Assembly (NCBI GenBank): GCA_021802115.1 | Contig: JAKABA010000096.1 | Location: 1-13,569 of the forward strand | From: a bacterium | GTDB lineage: Bacteria > Chloroflexota > Dormibacteria > UBA8260 > Bog-877 | Length of the DNA stretch: 13,569 bases | Direction: 5' to 3' | Shown here: one piece after another, positions 7,132-13,497 of the stretch | Numbering within the stretch: the first letter of the stretch is position 1 | Layout of the letters: each line of letters opens with the position of its first letter | The notes under the pieces: generated by a model | What the model was told of the DNA's origin: nothing | The model's input: the letters and a program-made list of their open reading frames with translations, nothing else | Databases searched by the model: none | Translations under genes and position numbers: made by a program

Positions 7132-7692
7132 CTACGGGCGGCTCGATTCCACCAAGATGTAACCGCGGGAAGCGCGCCGTCGCCAACTCGAAGCGACCAG
7201 GACCCTGGAAGCCCGATCCCGCTCCCAGGAGCGCAGCTGCTGGGAGTGGACGATTGCGAGCACTCCCTGGGCGACCGCCATTCCCGTGAGGATTCCCGCG
7301 ATGGAGCCCCGGTCCAGCAGTCCTCGGGCCGCGAGCAGGATGAAAGCGCCGCTCAGAACCCCATTTACGACCAGGATCAGCAGCGCGTCCTTGGCCAGCC
7401 CCAGATGCCGCTGGATCGCGACCGGGGCGGCCGACGGTTGGGCCTGCACGACCATTCGGTCGAGCCATTGGCGGCGGCGATCCAGGAGCAGATAGCCACC
7501 GGTGAAGAGAACAACGGCCAACACGATGCCGGGCCAGTAGTACGGAATCGGGCGCACCACCAAGCGAAAGATCAGGGCATCCGCAACCCCGATGGCCAGG
7601 ATCAGAAGGCCGGCGTCGCGGGACCTGTCTGCCATCGGTTGTAGTGCCCGCGGCTGGCCCGGAGCCGCGTCTGCGGGCTGCGCTTGCGCCAT
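7132..7692 (-). CDS. Membrane protein of unknown family
   Basis: The 186-residue protein has a short polar N-terminus (MAQAQPADAAPGQPRALQP) and about five hydrophobic segments, near residues 27-44, 50-68, 98-119, 124-146 and possibly part of the final region. A basic loop (LLDRRRQWLDRM) separates the second and third, and the C-terminal 35 residues are Arg/Ser-rich and probably cytoplasmic. The pattern is vaguely like VC0807-type or septation-associated small membrane proteins, but I do not recognise the family with confidence. The ATG at 7692 is supported by a TAGATT hexamer 6 nt upstream. It is convergent with the small membrane gene upstream in coordinates and lies downstream of the tRNA-Asn on the same strand, separated by a strong palindrome. 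Confidence 0.72.
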   Translation of the reverse strand: MAQAQPADAAPGQPRALQPMADRSRDAGLLILAIGVADALIFRLVVRPIPYYWPGIVLAVVLFTGGYLLLDRRRQWLDRMVVQAQPSAAPVAIQRHLGLAKDALLILVVNGVLSGAFILLAARGLLDRGSIAGILTGMAVAQGVLAIVHSQQLRSWERDRASRVLVASSWRRRASRGYILVESSRP

Positions 7693-7698
7693 GCTCGC

Positions 7699-7704
7699 AA
7701 TCTA
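7699..7704 (-). promoter_or_regulatory. -10 hexamer TAGATT for the membrane protein gene at 7692
   Basis: On the minus strand TAGATT is followed by GCGAGC and the ATG at 7692, again a 6-nt gap predicting a leaderless transcript. No good -35 is visible at 16-18 nt. Confidence 0.4.
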
Positions 7705-7811
7705 ACACCTGGGACCCGGAAAGACGGGAAGGCTTTGCTCCCGAGGCGCGACGTCCTCGCCCTGCTGTTCCCCGGGGGCCACCCACGCCAACTGACGAGC
7801 GTTCCCGCGCA

Positions 7812-7853
7812 GGCGTCCCTGCAACTCAGGTGCGCCTGAGTTGCAGGGACGCC
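7812..7853. repeat. 19-bp perfect inverted repeat with TGCG loop
   Basis: Bases 7812-7830 pair perfectly with 7835-7853, leaving a 4-nt TGCG loop; the arm contains CGTCCCTGCAACTCAGG. It is intergenic, between the 3' end of tRNA-Asn and the 5' end of the membrane-protein gene. It may be a terminator of the tRNA, although no T-run follows on either strand, or a member of a dispersed palindromic repeat family, which only the whole genome could show. Confidence 0.85.
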
Positions 7854-7864
7854 CTCGGGGCGTC
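7848..7864. repeat. Hairpin GACGCCC-TCG-GGGCGTC overlapping the large palindrome
   Basis: A perfect 7-bp stem with a 3-nt loop uses the last 6 bases of the right arm of the 19-bp inverted repeat. The two hairpins cannot both form in full. On the minus strand it comes first, 32 nt after the encoded CCA end of tRNA-Asn. Confidence 0.5.
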
Positions 7865-7895
7865 GCACAACCGGCCTGGGCGCACCTGGCCAAGG

Positions 7896-7970
7896 TGGCT
7901 CCGGAGCACGGATTCGAACCGTGAACCTTGCGGTTAACAGCCGCCTGCTCTACCGTTGAGCTACTCCGGA
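7896..7970 (-). tRNA. tRNA-Asn (anticodon GTT), CCA encoded
   Basis: On the minus strand the 7-bp acceptor stem is TCCGGAG/CTCCGGA. It is followed by a D arm with GCTC/GAGC, an anticodon loop CTGTTAA carrying GTT, a 5-nt variable loop and a T arm CACGG-TTCGAAT-CCGTG. The discriminator base is G (position 7899), as usual for asparagine, and CCA is encoded at 7898-7896; the mature body without CCA is 72 nt. The outermost anticodon-stem pair is G.A rather than Watson-Crick; the other four pairs are intact. It appears to be a single tRNA, not a cluster. Confidence 0.96.
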
Positions 7971-7982
7971 CCGTCGTTGCGC

Positions 7983-7988
7983 AGTTTA
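7983..7988 (-). promoter_or_regulatory. -10 hexamer TAAACT for tRNA-Asn
   Basis: TAAACT on the minus strand ends 12 nt before the tRNA 5' end at 7970, which would give a 5' leader of only about 5 nt. The same hexamer serves the gene at the right edge of the window. No clear -35 is visible. Confidence 0.45.
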
Positions 7989-8221
7989 GCGGGCGTGGAG
8001 GAGTCGGCCTCTTCCACCATCCCCGCAGCCGCCCCTCAGGAGGTTGCCCCGAGGCCATCACGCCCTGCCCTGCCGCCCGGGTTCGGCGACGCCGAGACCT
8101 TCTGGCGGACGCTGTCCCAGCCCGGGTTTGGTCGTGTCTCGGCACGGATCGACCCCTGCCCCTCGCCTGGCTGAGACGCGGCGTCCTTCACCGGCCCCTG
8201 GCCACATCACCGGGAGGGGCA

Positions 8222-8240
8222 GCCCGGCGGTCGGCCGGGC
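8222..8240. terminator. Hairpin GCCCGGC-GGTCG-GCCGGGC
   Basis: A perfect 7-bp GC stem with a 5-nt loop lies about 220 nt beyond the rpoD stop in its transcription direction. There is no T-run. It could be a secondary terminator or chance structure in GC-rich DNA. Confidence 0.2.
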
Positions 8241-8343
8241 CGAGCTCGGCCAGACCAGCCGGCTCGCCGGTTCCGATGGGGCGCCGTCATCGGACCGGGA
8301 TCGCCTTCGTCTCAGATAGCGAGACCAAGGGGCGCGGTGTCCG

Positions 8344-8376
8344 CTGGCGGCCGCCCGTGATCGACCTGGCCGCCAG
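8344..8376. terminator. Hairpin CTGGCGGCC/GGCCGCCAG, candidate rpoD terminator
   Basis: A perfect 9-bp stem (8344-8352 with 8368-8376) with a 15-nt loop begins about 85 nt past the rpoD stop codon on the minus strand. It is the strongest stem close to the operon end but lacks a T-run. Confidence 0.3.
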
Positions 8377-8461
8377 GCTTGCCCACTGCTTGGAGCGCCA
8401 GGTGCGGGAAGCGAGCCGTCCGGATGCCACCTGAAGGGACAGCGGCGACCTGGGCCGGTGG

Positions 8462-9568
8462 CTACTCGAGGTAGTCCTTGAGCTTCATGCTCCGCGACGG
8501 ATGGCGGAGCTTGCGCAGGGCCTTGGCCTCGATCTGCCGGATACGTTCCCGGGTCACCCCGAAGCGTTTGCCAACCTCCTCGAGCGTGCGCTGGTGGCCG
8601 TCGATGAGGCCAAAGCGCAGCTGCAGGACCCGGCGCTCCCGGGGAGTCAGGGTGTCAAGGATGTCCTCGACCTCGGTTCTCAGCATGGTCAGGGAGGCCG
8701 CGTCCTGTGGCGCCACCGCTTCGCTGTCGGGCACGAAGTCGCCCAGGTGGGAGTCCTCCTCCTCACCGATGGGGGTCTCCAGCGAGACCGGGTCCTGGGC
8801 GACCTTGACGATTTCCCGCACCCGGTCCGGGGTTATGCCCATCTCCTCCCCGATCTCGGGGTCGGCGGGCTCGCGGCCCAGCTCCTGGAGCAACCGGCGG
8901 GATATCCGTACCAGCTTGTTGATGGTCTCGACCATGTGGACCGGGATCCGGATCGTCCGCGCCTGGTCGGCGATCGCCCGTGTGATCGCCTGCCGGATCC
9001 ACCAGGTGGCGTAGGTGGAGAACTTGTAGCCCTTGTGGTAGTCGAACTTCTCGACGGCCCGGATCAGGCCCATGTTGCCCTCCTGGATCAGGTCCAGGAA
9101 TGACATTCCCCGCCCGATGTACTTCTTGGCGATCGACACCACCAAGCGCAGGTTGGCCTCGGTGAGCCGGTGCTTGGCGTCCTCGTCACCCTGCTCGATG
9201 AGCTTGGCCAGGTAGACCTCGTCCTCGGCCTTGAGCAGGGACACCCGGCCGATCTCCTTGAGATACATCCTGACCGGGTCGTCGAGGGAGATAGCGTCGG
9301 CGTCGGCGGCGAGGAGCTCGTCCTCGGTCTCCTCGGAGTCGAAGTCCTTGTCCCCGTCCGTGACCGCGATGCCCATGTCCCTAAAGAGCAGGAACAGGCG
9401 CTCCATCTGGTCCGGGTCAGCCTCCAGGTCGGGGAAGGGGTCAACTATCTCGCTGGGGCTGAGGTAGCCCTGCTCCTTGCCCTTCAGGATCAACTGCTCA
9501 GCGGTGTGCACCAGGTCCTCAGTCCGAGGAATCGCCGGCGCCGCCACCACCTTCATCGCCCTTGCCAA
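8462..9568 (-). CDS. rpoD: Primary (housekeeping) RNA polymerase sigma factor, sigma-70 family
   Basis: The product (368 residues from TTG 9568) has the full sigma-70 layout. Region 1.1 lies at about 15-70 ([19 protein letters not shown]). Region 1.2 is [17 protein letters not shown] (about 96-112). Region 2 runs from [20 protein letters not shown] to the 2.4 helix [20 protein letters not shown] (about 138-206). Region 3 contains [14 protein letters not shown], and region 4 ends in the [31 protein letters not shown] (about 328-355). An acidic stretch sits between regions 1.1 and 1.2. It directs polymerase to housekeeping promoters. The start is debatable: GGAGG at 9575-9579 lies 6 nt before TTG 9568, which is 1 nt after the dnaG TGA. 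ATG 9556 is an alternative that would shorten it by four residues. It is the last gene of a four-gene operon. Confidence 0.96.
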   Translation of the reverse strand: MARAMKVVAAPAIPRTEDLVHTAEQLILKGKEQGYLSPSEIVDPFPDLEADPDQMERLFLLFRDMGIAVTDGDKDFDSEETEDELLAADADAISLDDPVRMYLKEIGRVSLLKAEDEVYLAKLIEQGDEDAKHRLTEANLRLVVSIAKKYIGRGMSFLDLIQEGNMGLIRAVEKFDYHKGYKFSTYATWWIRQAITRAIADQARTIRIPVHMVETINKLVRISRRLLQELGREPADPEIGEEMGITPDRVREIVKVAQDPVSLETPIGEEEDSHLGDFVPDSEAVAPQDAASLTMLRTEVEDILDTLTPRERRVLQLRFGLIDGHQRTLEEVGKRFGVTRERIRQIEAKALRKLRHPSRSMKLKDYLE

Positions 9569-9569
9569 C

Positions 9570-11363
9570 TCACGCCTCCAATCCGCCGCCGCGGCGTAGC
9601 AACTCAATCCGCCTTCTGACCGCTTCCATCTCCGCCACCAGCGCGGGGCGGTCGCCCTGCCGATGGTGGCCCTCGCCGGCGAGCCGTTGGCGAAGCTCAG
9701 CGACCGTCCGCTCGGCCAGCTCGATCCGCATGGTTCTCACGCAATCCTCGATGGCCCGCTTCAGCCGAGTGCTCTCCGGACCATCCTCAAGCTCGGGAAG
9801 CTCCAGATCGCTGACTTGTCGGAGCCTCTCGGCAAGATTAACGGGAAGTGACTCCGAGGAGAGTCTCGCAGGCGCAAGCTCGCACATCATGTGAAAGAGG
9901 GCCCCGTCGTCAGGATCGGGGAAATCTCCCCGGCTGACCTGATAGCGATCTCCAACCTCCGCCACTAGCTCCGGCTTGACCGACAGCAGACCCAACAAAT
10001 GGGCAGACGCACCCATTCCACTCTTCCCGACCGAGGCGGAGTCCAAACCCGCCCCGGTCAGGACGCGGGTCCGAGAGCCCCGCTCCACATCCTCCAGGAT
10101 GCGCCCGGAGGCTATCCCCAACCGGCGGCCGACCCGCTCCGCGTAGAGCTCTCGGAGGCTGGCCTCCGGGATCCGTGCCAGCACCGCCATGGCGCGGCGG
10201 AGCGCATCTTGCCGCTGGCCACCAGATTGGGAGGAGGCCTCTCCCAGTGCCTGTTCGACCAGCACCTCCCACGCGGGTGGGGCCTGCTCCACCAGGCGGC
10301 GCATCCCCTCGGGGTCCTCGCGGCTGAGGTCGTCAGGGTCGCGTCCGGGCGGTAACAGGGCCATCCGGCAGATGATCCCCGCGCCGCCCAGGAGATCGAC
10401 GGCGCTGCGAGCCGCCCGCTGCCCGGCCGCGTCCCCGTCGAAGCACAGCACCACCTCGTCCGCGAAGCGGCGCAGCAGTCGAACCTGGACCTCGGTCAGG
10501 GCGGTGCCGGAAGTGGACACCGCGGTGGTCAATCCCACCCGGTGGGCGCCCACCACGTCGAAGTACCCCTCCATCAGAGTCGCGCGTCGTTCTCTGCCGA
10601 TCGCCTCCCTGGCGAGGTCGAGCCCGAAGAGGACCCGGGACTTGTCAAACACCGTGGTGGTTCGGGTGTTGAGGTACTTGGGCAGGTCGTCACCCAGGGC
10701 CCGGCCGCCGAATCCCAGCCATCGTCCCCGCTCGTCTCGGATGGGGATCATGAGGCGGCGGCGGAAGAAGTCGCTGAGGCCGGCCCGGTCGGCCCGGCCC
10801 AGCCCGGAGGCCGCGATCTCCTCGCCGCTGGCCTGATGCTTGGTCAGGTAGCGCACCAGGTTGTCCTGGTGGGTTCCGGCTGGGGCGTAGCCGAGGTGAA
10901 ACGTTCGGATGTCTTCCGCCGTCACCTGGCGCTGCTCCAGGAATGACCTCCCGGCGGCACCGGCGCGGTGGTTGAGGAGCACCTCGTGGTAGAAGTCAGC
11001 CGCCAGCTGGTTCAGACGTAGCGAGCTCTCGCGGAGCCGTTGCTGGCGCCGCTCCGCGGGCGTGGCTGGCTCGGTCTGACTGAGATCCACGCCCGCCCGT
11101 TTGGCCAGCTCGTCGAGCGCTCCGCGGAAGTCTGTCTTGTCGATGAGCTCGATGAACTTGAAGAGATCGCCACCCAGGTGGCAGCCGTGGCAGTTCCACA
11201 GCTGTTTCTCCTGATTCACGTAGAAGGAAGGGGTCCTTTCCGAATGGAATGGACACAAGCCGCGATACTCGCGCCCGGCGCGCTGCAGGCGTAGGTAGCT
11301 TCCCACCACGTCCACCAGGTTGAGGCGGGACTTGATCTCCTCGACGTCGTTGGGGCTACCCAT
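9570..11363 (-). CDS. dnaG: DNA primase DnaG
   Basis: The 597-residue protein makes RNA primers for replication. The N-terminal zinc-binding domain has CPFH (C37, H40) and CHGC (C58, C61). The catalytic core follows, with the TOPRIM acidic residues in MEGYFD (E265) and the DGD triplet (about 309-311). The C-terminal third (about 420-597) is the divergent helicase-binding region, ending [14 protein letters not shown]. Starts GTG 11366 and ATG 11363 are adjacent. I chose the ATG because CAAACT, one base from the TAAACT -10s elsewhere, lies 7 nt before it, and no Shine-Dalgarno is seen. It follows the HTH-coiled-coil gene by 60 nt and is followed after 1 nt by rpoD. The dnaG-rpoD order is the classical macromolecular-synthesis pairing, here without rpsU. 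Confidence 0.97.
   Translation of the reverse strand: MGSPNDVEEIKSRLNLVDVVGSYLRLQRAGREYRGLCPFHSERTPSFYVNQEKQLWNCHGCHLGGDLFKFIELIDKTDFRGALDELAKRAGVDLSQTEPATPAERRQQRLRESSLRLNQLAADFYHEVLLNHRAGAAGRSFLEQRQVTAEDIRTFHLGYAPAGTHQDNLVRYLTKHQASGEEIAASGLGRADRAGLSDFFRRRLMIPIRDERGRWLGFGGRALGDDLPKYLNTRTTTVFDKSRVLFGLDLAREAIGRERRATLMEGYFDVVGAHRVGLTTAVSTSGTALTEVQVRLLRRFADEVVLCFDGDAAGQRAARSAVDLLGGAGIICRMALLPPGRDPDDLSREDPEGMRRLVEQAPPAWEVLVEQALGEASSQSGGQRQDALRRAMAVLARIPEASLRELYAERVGRRLGIASGRILEDVERGSRTRVLTGAGLDSASVGKSGMGASAHLLGLLSVKPELVAEVGDRYQVSRGDFPDPDDGALFHMMCELAPARLSSESLPVNLAERLRQVSDLELPELEDGPESTRLKRAIEDCVRTMRIELAERTVAELRQRLAGEGHHRQGDRPALVAEMEAVRRRIELLRRGGGLEA
9575..9579 (-). promoter_or_regulatory. Ribosome binding site GGAGG deciding the rpoD start
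   Basis: GGAGG on the minus strand lies inside the 3' end of dnaG. It is 6 nt before TTG 9568 but 18 nt before the alternative ATG 9556, so it favours the TTG start and coupling to dnaG termination. Confidence 0.5.
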
Positions 11364-11423
11364 CACCGCAAGTTTGGGCGCGCTGGCAGGGGACCGGGCG
11401 ATGGGGGGCGCCGGCCGACCCTG

Positions 11424-12602
11424 CTAGCGGCGGAAGAAACCGCCCTTCTTGGGGCTCTGCTCCATTTCGCGCACCTTGTTGCGCAACTCCATCATCTCCC
11501 GCTCCCGTTCGGCCATCTGGGCGGCCTGGGTCTTGCGGGTCTGGTCGAGCTCCTGGCGCAGGTCCCGGACCTGGCGCAGCCGCTGCTCCAACTCCGCCTC
11601 GAAGCGCAGCCGCTGCTCCGCCTGGATCCGCTGCTCCAAGGCGCGTTCCCACCTCTCGAAGAGTCCGGCGACCAGCTCTCGAGCGTCGATGGAATTGATC
11701 GCGACCGAGCCGGCACCGGCCATTTGGGAAGCGACCAGGGCTGATGGCCGCGCGGCCTCTTCCTCAACCGGAGAGGGGGCTGGGTCGAACTCCTCGACCG
11801 ATTCGTATTCGACGGTCTGGAGCTCCGATTCCGTTCCAACCTCCGAATATTCTGGAGGCGCAGACTCCCGATCCAGTGCAGCCGCCGTCGCAGCCGGCTC
11901 GAAGCCATATGGCTCAGGGTTCGGCTCGGCCTCGTAGAGCGGGCTGGGAGCCGCCGGCTCGTAGCCGAAACCAGGAGCCGGCGGTGCTGTGTAGGCCGTC
12001 GCTGAGGGCTCCGCCGAGAAGAAGGACCCCGCGAACTCCGGCTCCTCCTCTGCTGCTTCGGTCTCTGCCGCCACCGCGTCATCTGCCTGGTCCACCTCCG
12101 CCAAGTCGGTTGGGTACACCGGGAAAGGCGGGGCGTAACCTTTGTCGACGGGGGCGGGCGCACCGACGTCCAGCGGCTCGTCCTCCCAGGTGGCGGGATC
12201 CGGACGCCAGACCGGGACCCCTGAGGGCCCGACCTCTGCCGCCGCCAGGTCGCTGGTCGGATTCACCTCCCAGGGGTTTCCCTGCGAGGTGCCGGCTTCC
12301 TCGACCGGAGTCCACAGGCCCTGGGAATAGTCAGTCTCGGCGACGGCCCATTCCTCGGCGGCCGGCTCGCCGGCCGCCGCCTGCATCTCATCTGCGGTCT
12401 GCGGTGCGGCGAAGGGGTCCGAGAACGCCGGGGGACTGCTGAGGGTCCCGATGTCCTCAGCGGCGACGCGCATCTCCAGCTTGCCATCGATCTCCACCCA
12501 GTGCACGGGGATGTCCCCTGACTCGATCCGGCGCCGGATCATGTCCGGGGGAAGGACGAGCCGCTGAGCGACCTCTTCGACCGTAAAGAACTCTTCTGGC
12601 AC
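11424..12602 (-). CDS. HTH-linker-coiled-coil protein, function unknown
   Basis: The 392-residue product has three parts. Residues 1-50 (PEEFFTVEEVAQRLVLPPDMIRRRIESGDIPVHWVEIDGKLEMR) form a MerR/excisionase-like helix-turn-helix with a short beta wing. Residues about 55-290 are a low-complexity, strongly acidic, Pro/Ala/Tyr-rich linker with repeated EPE/YEPAAP-like stretches and almost no basic residues. Residues about 300-385 form a charged coiled coil (ERWERALEQRIQAEQRL through MAEREREMMELRNKVREME), ending in a basic tail KKGGFFRR. The start is GTG 12602, 8 nt after AAGAGG; GTG 12611 overlaps that site. The gene lies 33 nt after the membrane-protein gene and 60 nt before dnaG. DNA binding plus oligomerisation could suit a nucleoid, segregation or polymerase-associated role, but that is inference. 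I recognise no named family for the whole protein. Confidence 0.82.
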   Translation of the reverse strand: MPEEFFTVEEVAQRLVLPPDMIRRRIESGDIPVHWVEIDGKLEMRVAAEDIGTLSSPPAFSDPFAAPQTADEMQAAAGEPAAEEWAVAETDYSQGLWTPVEEAGTSQGNPWEVNPTSDLAAAEVGPSGVPVWRPDPATWEDEPLDVGAPAPVDKGYAPPFPVYPTDLAEVDQADDAVAAETEAAEEEPEFAGSFFSAEPSATAYTAPPAPGFGYEPAAPSPLYEAEPNPEPYGFEPAATAAALDRESAPPEYSEVGTESELQTVEYESVEEFDPAPSPVEEEAARPSALVASQMAGAGSVAINSIDARELVAGLFERWERALEQRIQAEQRLRFEAELEQRLRQVRDLRQELDQTRKTQAAQMAEREREMMELRNKVREMEQSPKKGGFFRR

Positions 12603-12610
12603 CCCTAACA

Positions 12611-12616
12611 CCTCTT
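12611..12616 (-). promoter_or_regulatory. Ribosome binding site AAGAGG for the HTH-coiled-coil gene
   Basis: AAGAGG on the minus strand is 8 nt before GTG 12602, a normal Shine-Dalgarno distance. The upstream GTG at 12611 begins on its last base and so cannot use it. Confidence 0.5.
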
Positions 12617-12635
12617 GTGAGGCTCTCCGGGCCGC

Positions 12636-13226
12636 TCACGCGCCCTGGAGGCCGCGACTCCCAACTCTGCCGGTGAGTGGCACCGGCGGCACCGTCCTGG
12701 CCACCTCGTCGAAGGCGCGCTGCCAGAAGAGCGGTGAAGCCACCGCTAGCCCTAGGAGCGCGCTCAGAAGTATCACAGCGTCCACGCTGGCTCTACCCTC
12801 CGAGTTCCAGTAGTCGTCCTCCAGATGCAGCCAGAGGGCGAACTCATCGAAGGTGAGGGCTGCCCCCGCCCCGTACACCGGCGCCAGCCGTCGGCGCCAG
12901 GAGTGCTCGGTCCTCATCAGCGCGCCATAGCCGCAGCCGGTGAGGGTCAGGATTCCCCAGACCATGTGGTGGATGTGGAGCGGGTGGCCCCCGCGCTTGC
13001 CGCCCAGCTGGATGTTCTTGAGCGGCAGCCAGTCCCCCCGGATGCCGTGGGTGATGATCCGGACTGAGGTGAAGGTTCCAATGAAGGCTGTCAGGACCCG
13101 AAAGTTGATCTCTTCGTCAGGGCGCTCCCGCGCCGCCTCCCGATAACGGGCAACGATCCGCCCAGGCAGCGAGGCCAGGCTATGGCGGCGGTCGGGACCG
13201 CTCCCAGCAGGGGTGTGGCGGCTCAT
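12636..13226 (-). CDS. Conserved-looking multi-pass membrane protein with HIHH motif, function unknown
   Basis: The 196-residue protein begins with a basic cytoplasmic segment. About four hydrophobic segments follow, near residues 45-60 (NFRVLTAFIGTFTSVRIITH), 85-100 (HPLHIHHMVWGILTLTGCGY), 115-130 (LAPVYGAGAALTFDEFALWL) and 145-165. The signature is HIHHMVWGI followed by DEFALWLHLEDDYWNSEGRASVDAV, a His and acidic array at membrane edges that could bind a metal. I recall similar uncharacterised proteins in GC-rich Gram-positive bacteria, but no assigned function. The frame is open to 13274; ATG 13226 is preferred because TTGCAG-N16-TACGAT ends 6 nt before it. It is the first gene of the apparent operon continuing through dnaG to rpoD. 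Confidence 0.78.
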   Translation of the reverse strand: MSRHTPAGSGPDRRHSLASLPGRIVARYREAARERPDEEINFRVLTAFIGTFTSVRIITHGIRGDWLPLKNIQLGGKRGGHPLHIHHMVWGILTLTGCGYGALMRTEHSWRRRLAPVYGAGAALTFDEFALWLHLEDDYWNSEGRASVDAVILLSALLGLAVASPLFWQRAFDEVARTVPPVPLTGRVGSRGLQGA

Positions 13227-13232
13227 CGGCGC

Positions 13233-13260
13233 ATCGTACGTCCTTTTGTACCTTCTGCAA
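13233..13260 (-). promoter_or_regulatory. Promoter TTGCAG-N16-TACGAT of the membrane protein-dnaG-rpoD operon
   Basis: On the minus strand TTGCAG (13255-13260), a 16-nt spacer and TACGAT (13233-13238) lie 6 nt before ATG 13226. This fits the leaderless pattern and rules out need for the longer upstream frame. It may drive all four genes to rpoD. Confidence 0.55.
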
Positions 13261-13462
13261 CAGTACCTGGACACGAAATCGTTACGTCTTCATTTGCGTG
13301 ATCGACAAGCCGCGGGTCTTGCGTGACGGTCAGCTGCTCACCCGCCGGGGCAGCGGGTTCCCACCGCCGGCCGTGGGGCCGGGGATGGTGCCGGGTCCGG
13401 TCCCTGGCCCATAGCGCTCTCAGAGGGGGAGTGCCGACTCTTAGGCAACGTTAAAGAATTAG

Positions 13463-13491
13463 TTGCACTCCTGACCGGTAGGGCCTAAACT
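13463..13491 (+). promoter_or_regulatory. Promoter TTGCAC-N17-TAAACT for the right-edge gene
   Basis: TTGCAC (13463-13468), a 17-nt spacer and TAAACT (13486-13491) are followed by TGGCGG and ATG 13498, another 6-nt gap predicting a leaderless mRNA. The flanking DNA is locally AT-richer than the window average. Confidence 0.65.
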
Positions 13492-13497
13492 TGGCGG

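Larger units (their letters stand above)
7989..8461. other. Gene-poor stretch between tRNA-Asn and rpoD
   Basis: About 470 bp hold no gene I can call with confidence. Two short plus-strand frames have plausible codon use. One is 7995-8174 (GTG start, 59 codons, containing GFGDAETFWRTLSQPGFGRV). The other is 8276-8434 (ATG start, 52 codons, ending in an amphipathic segment VIDLAARLAHCLERQVREAS). Neither has a Shine-Dalgarno or the TANNNT-N6-7 spacing seen elsewhere. Two GC-rich hairpins, at 8344-8376 and 8222-8240, lie downstream of rpoD in its direction of transcription. Confidence 0.5.

Noticed and set aside
7928..8434. 168-codon plus-strand ORF overlapping tRNA-Asn
   Set aside because: Its first codons lie antisense within the tRNA, and it is Arg/Pro-rich without a recognisable domain. 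Only its 3' part is kept as a weak small-ORF candidate.
13298..13414. 38-codon plus-strand ORF starting GTG (MIDKPRVLRDGQ...) and rich in Pro/Gly
   Set aside because: No promoter or ribosome site at the right distance and low-complexity C-terminus. GC-rich DNA easily gives such frames.
13300..13440. Possible c-di-AMP (ydaO-type) riboswitch from scattered AGCTG-CTCACC and GCGGGTTCCCACC-like stretches
   Set aside because: The conserved core elements are not in the right order or spacing, and the downstream gene appears leaderless, leaving no 5' UTR for a riboswitch.
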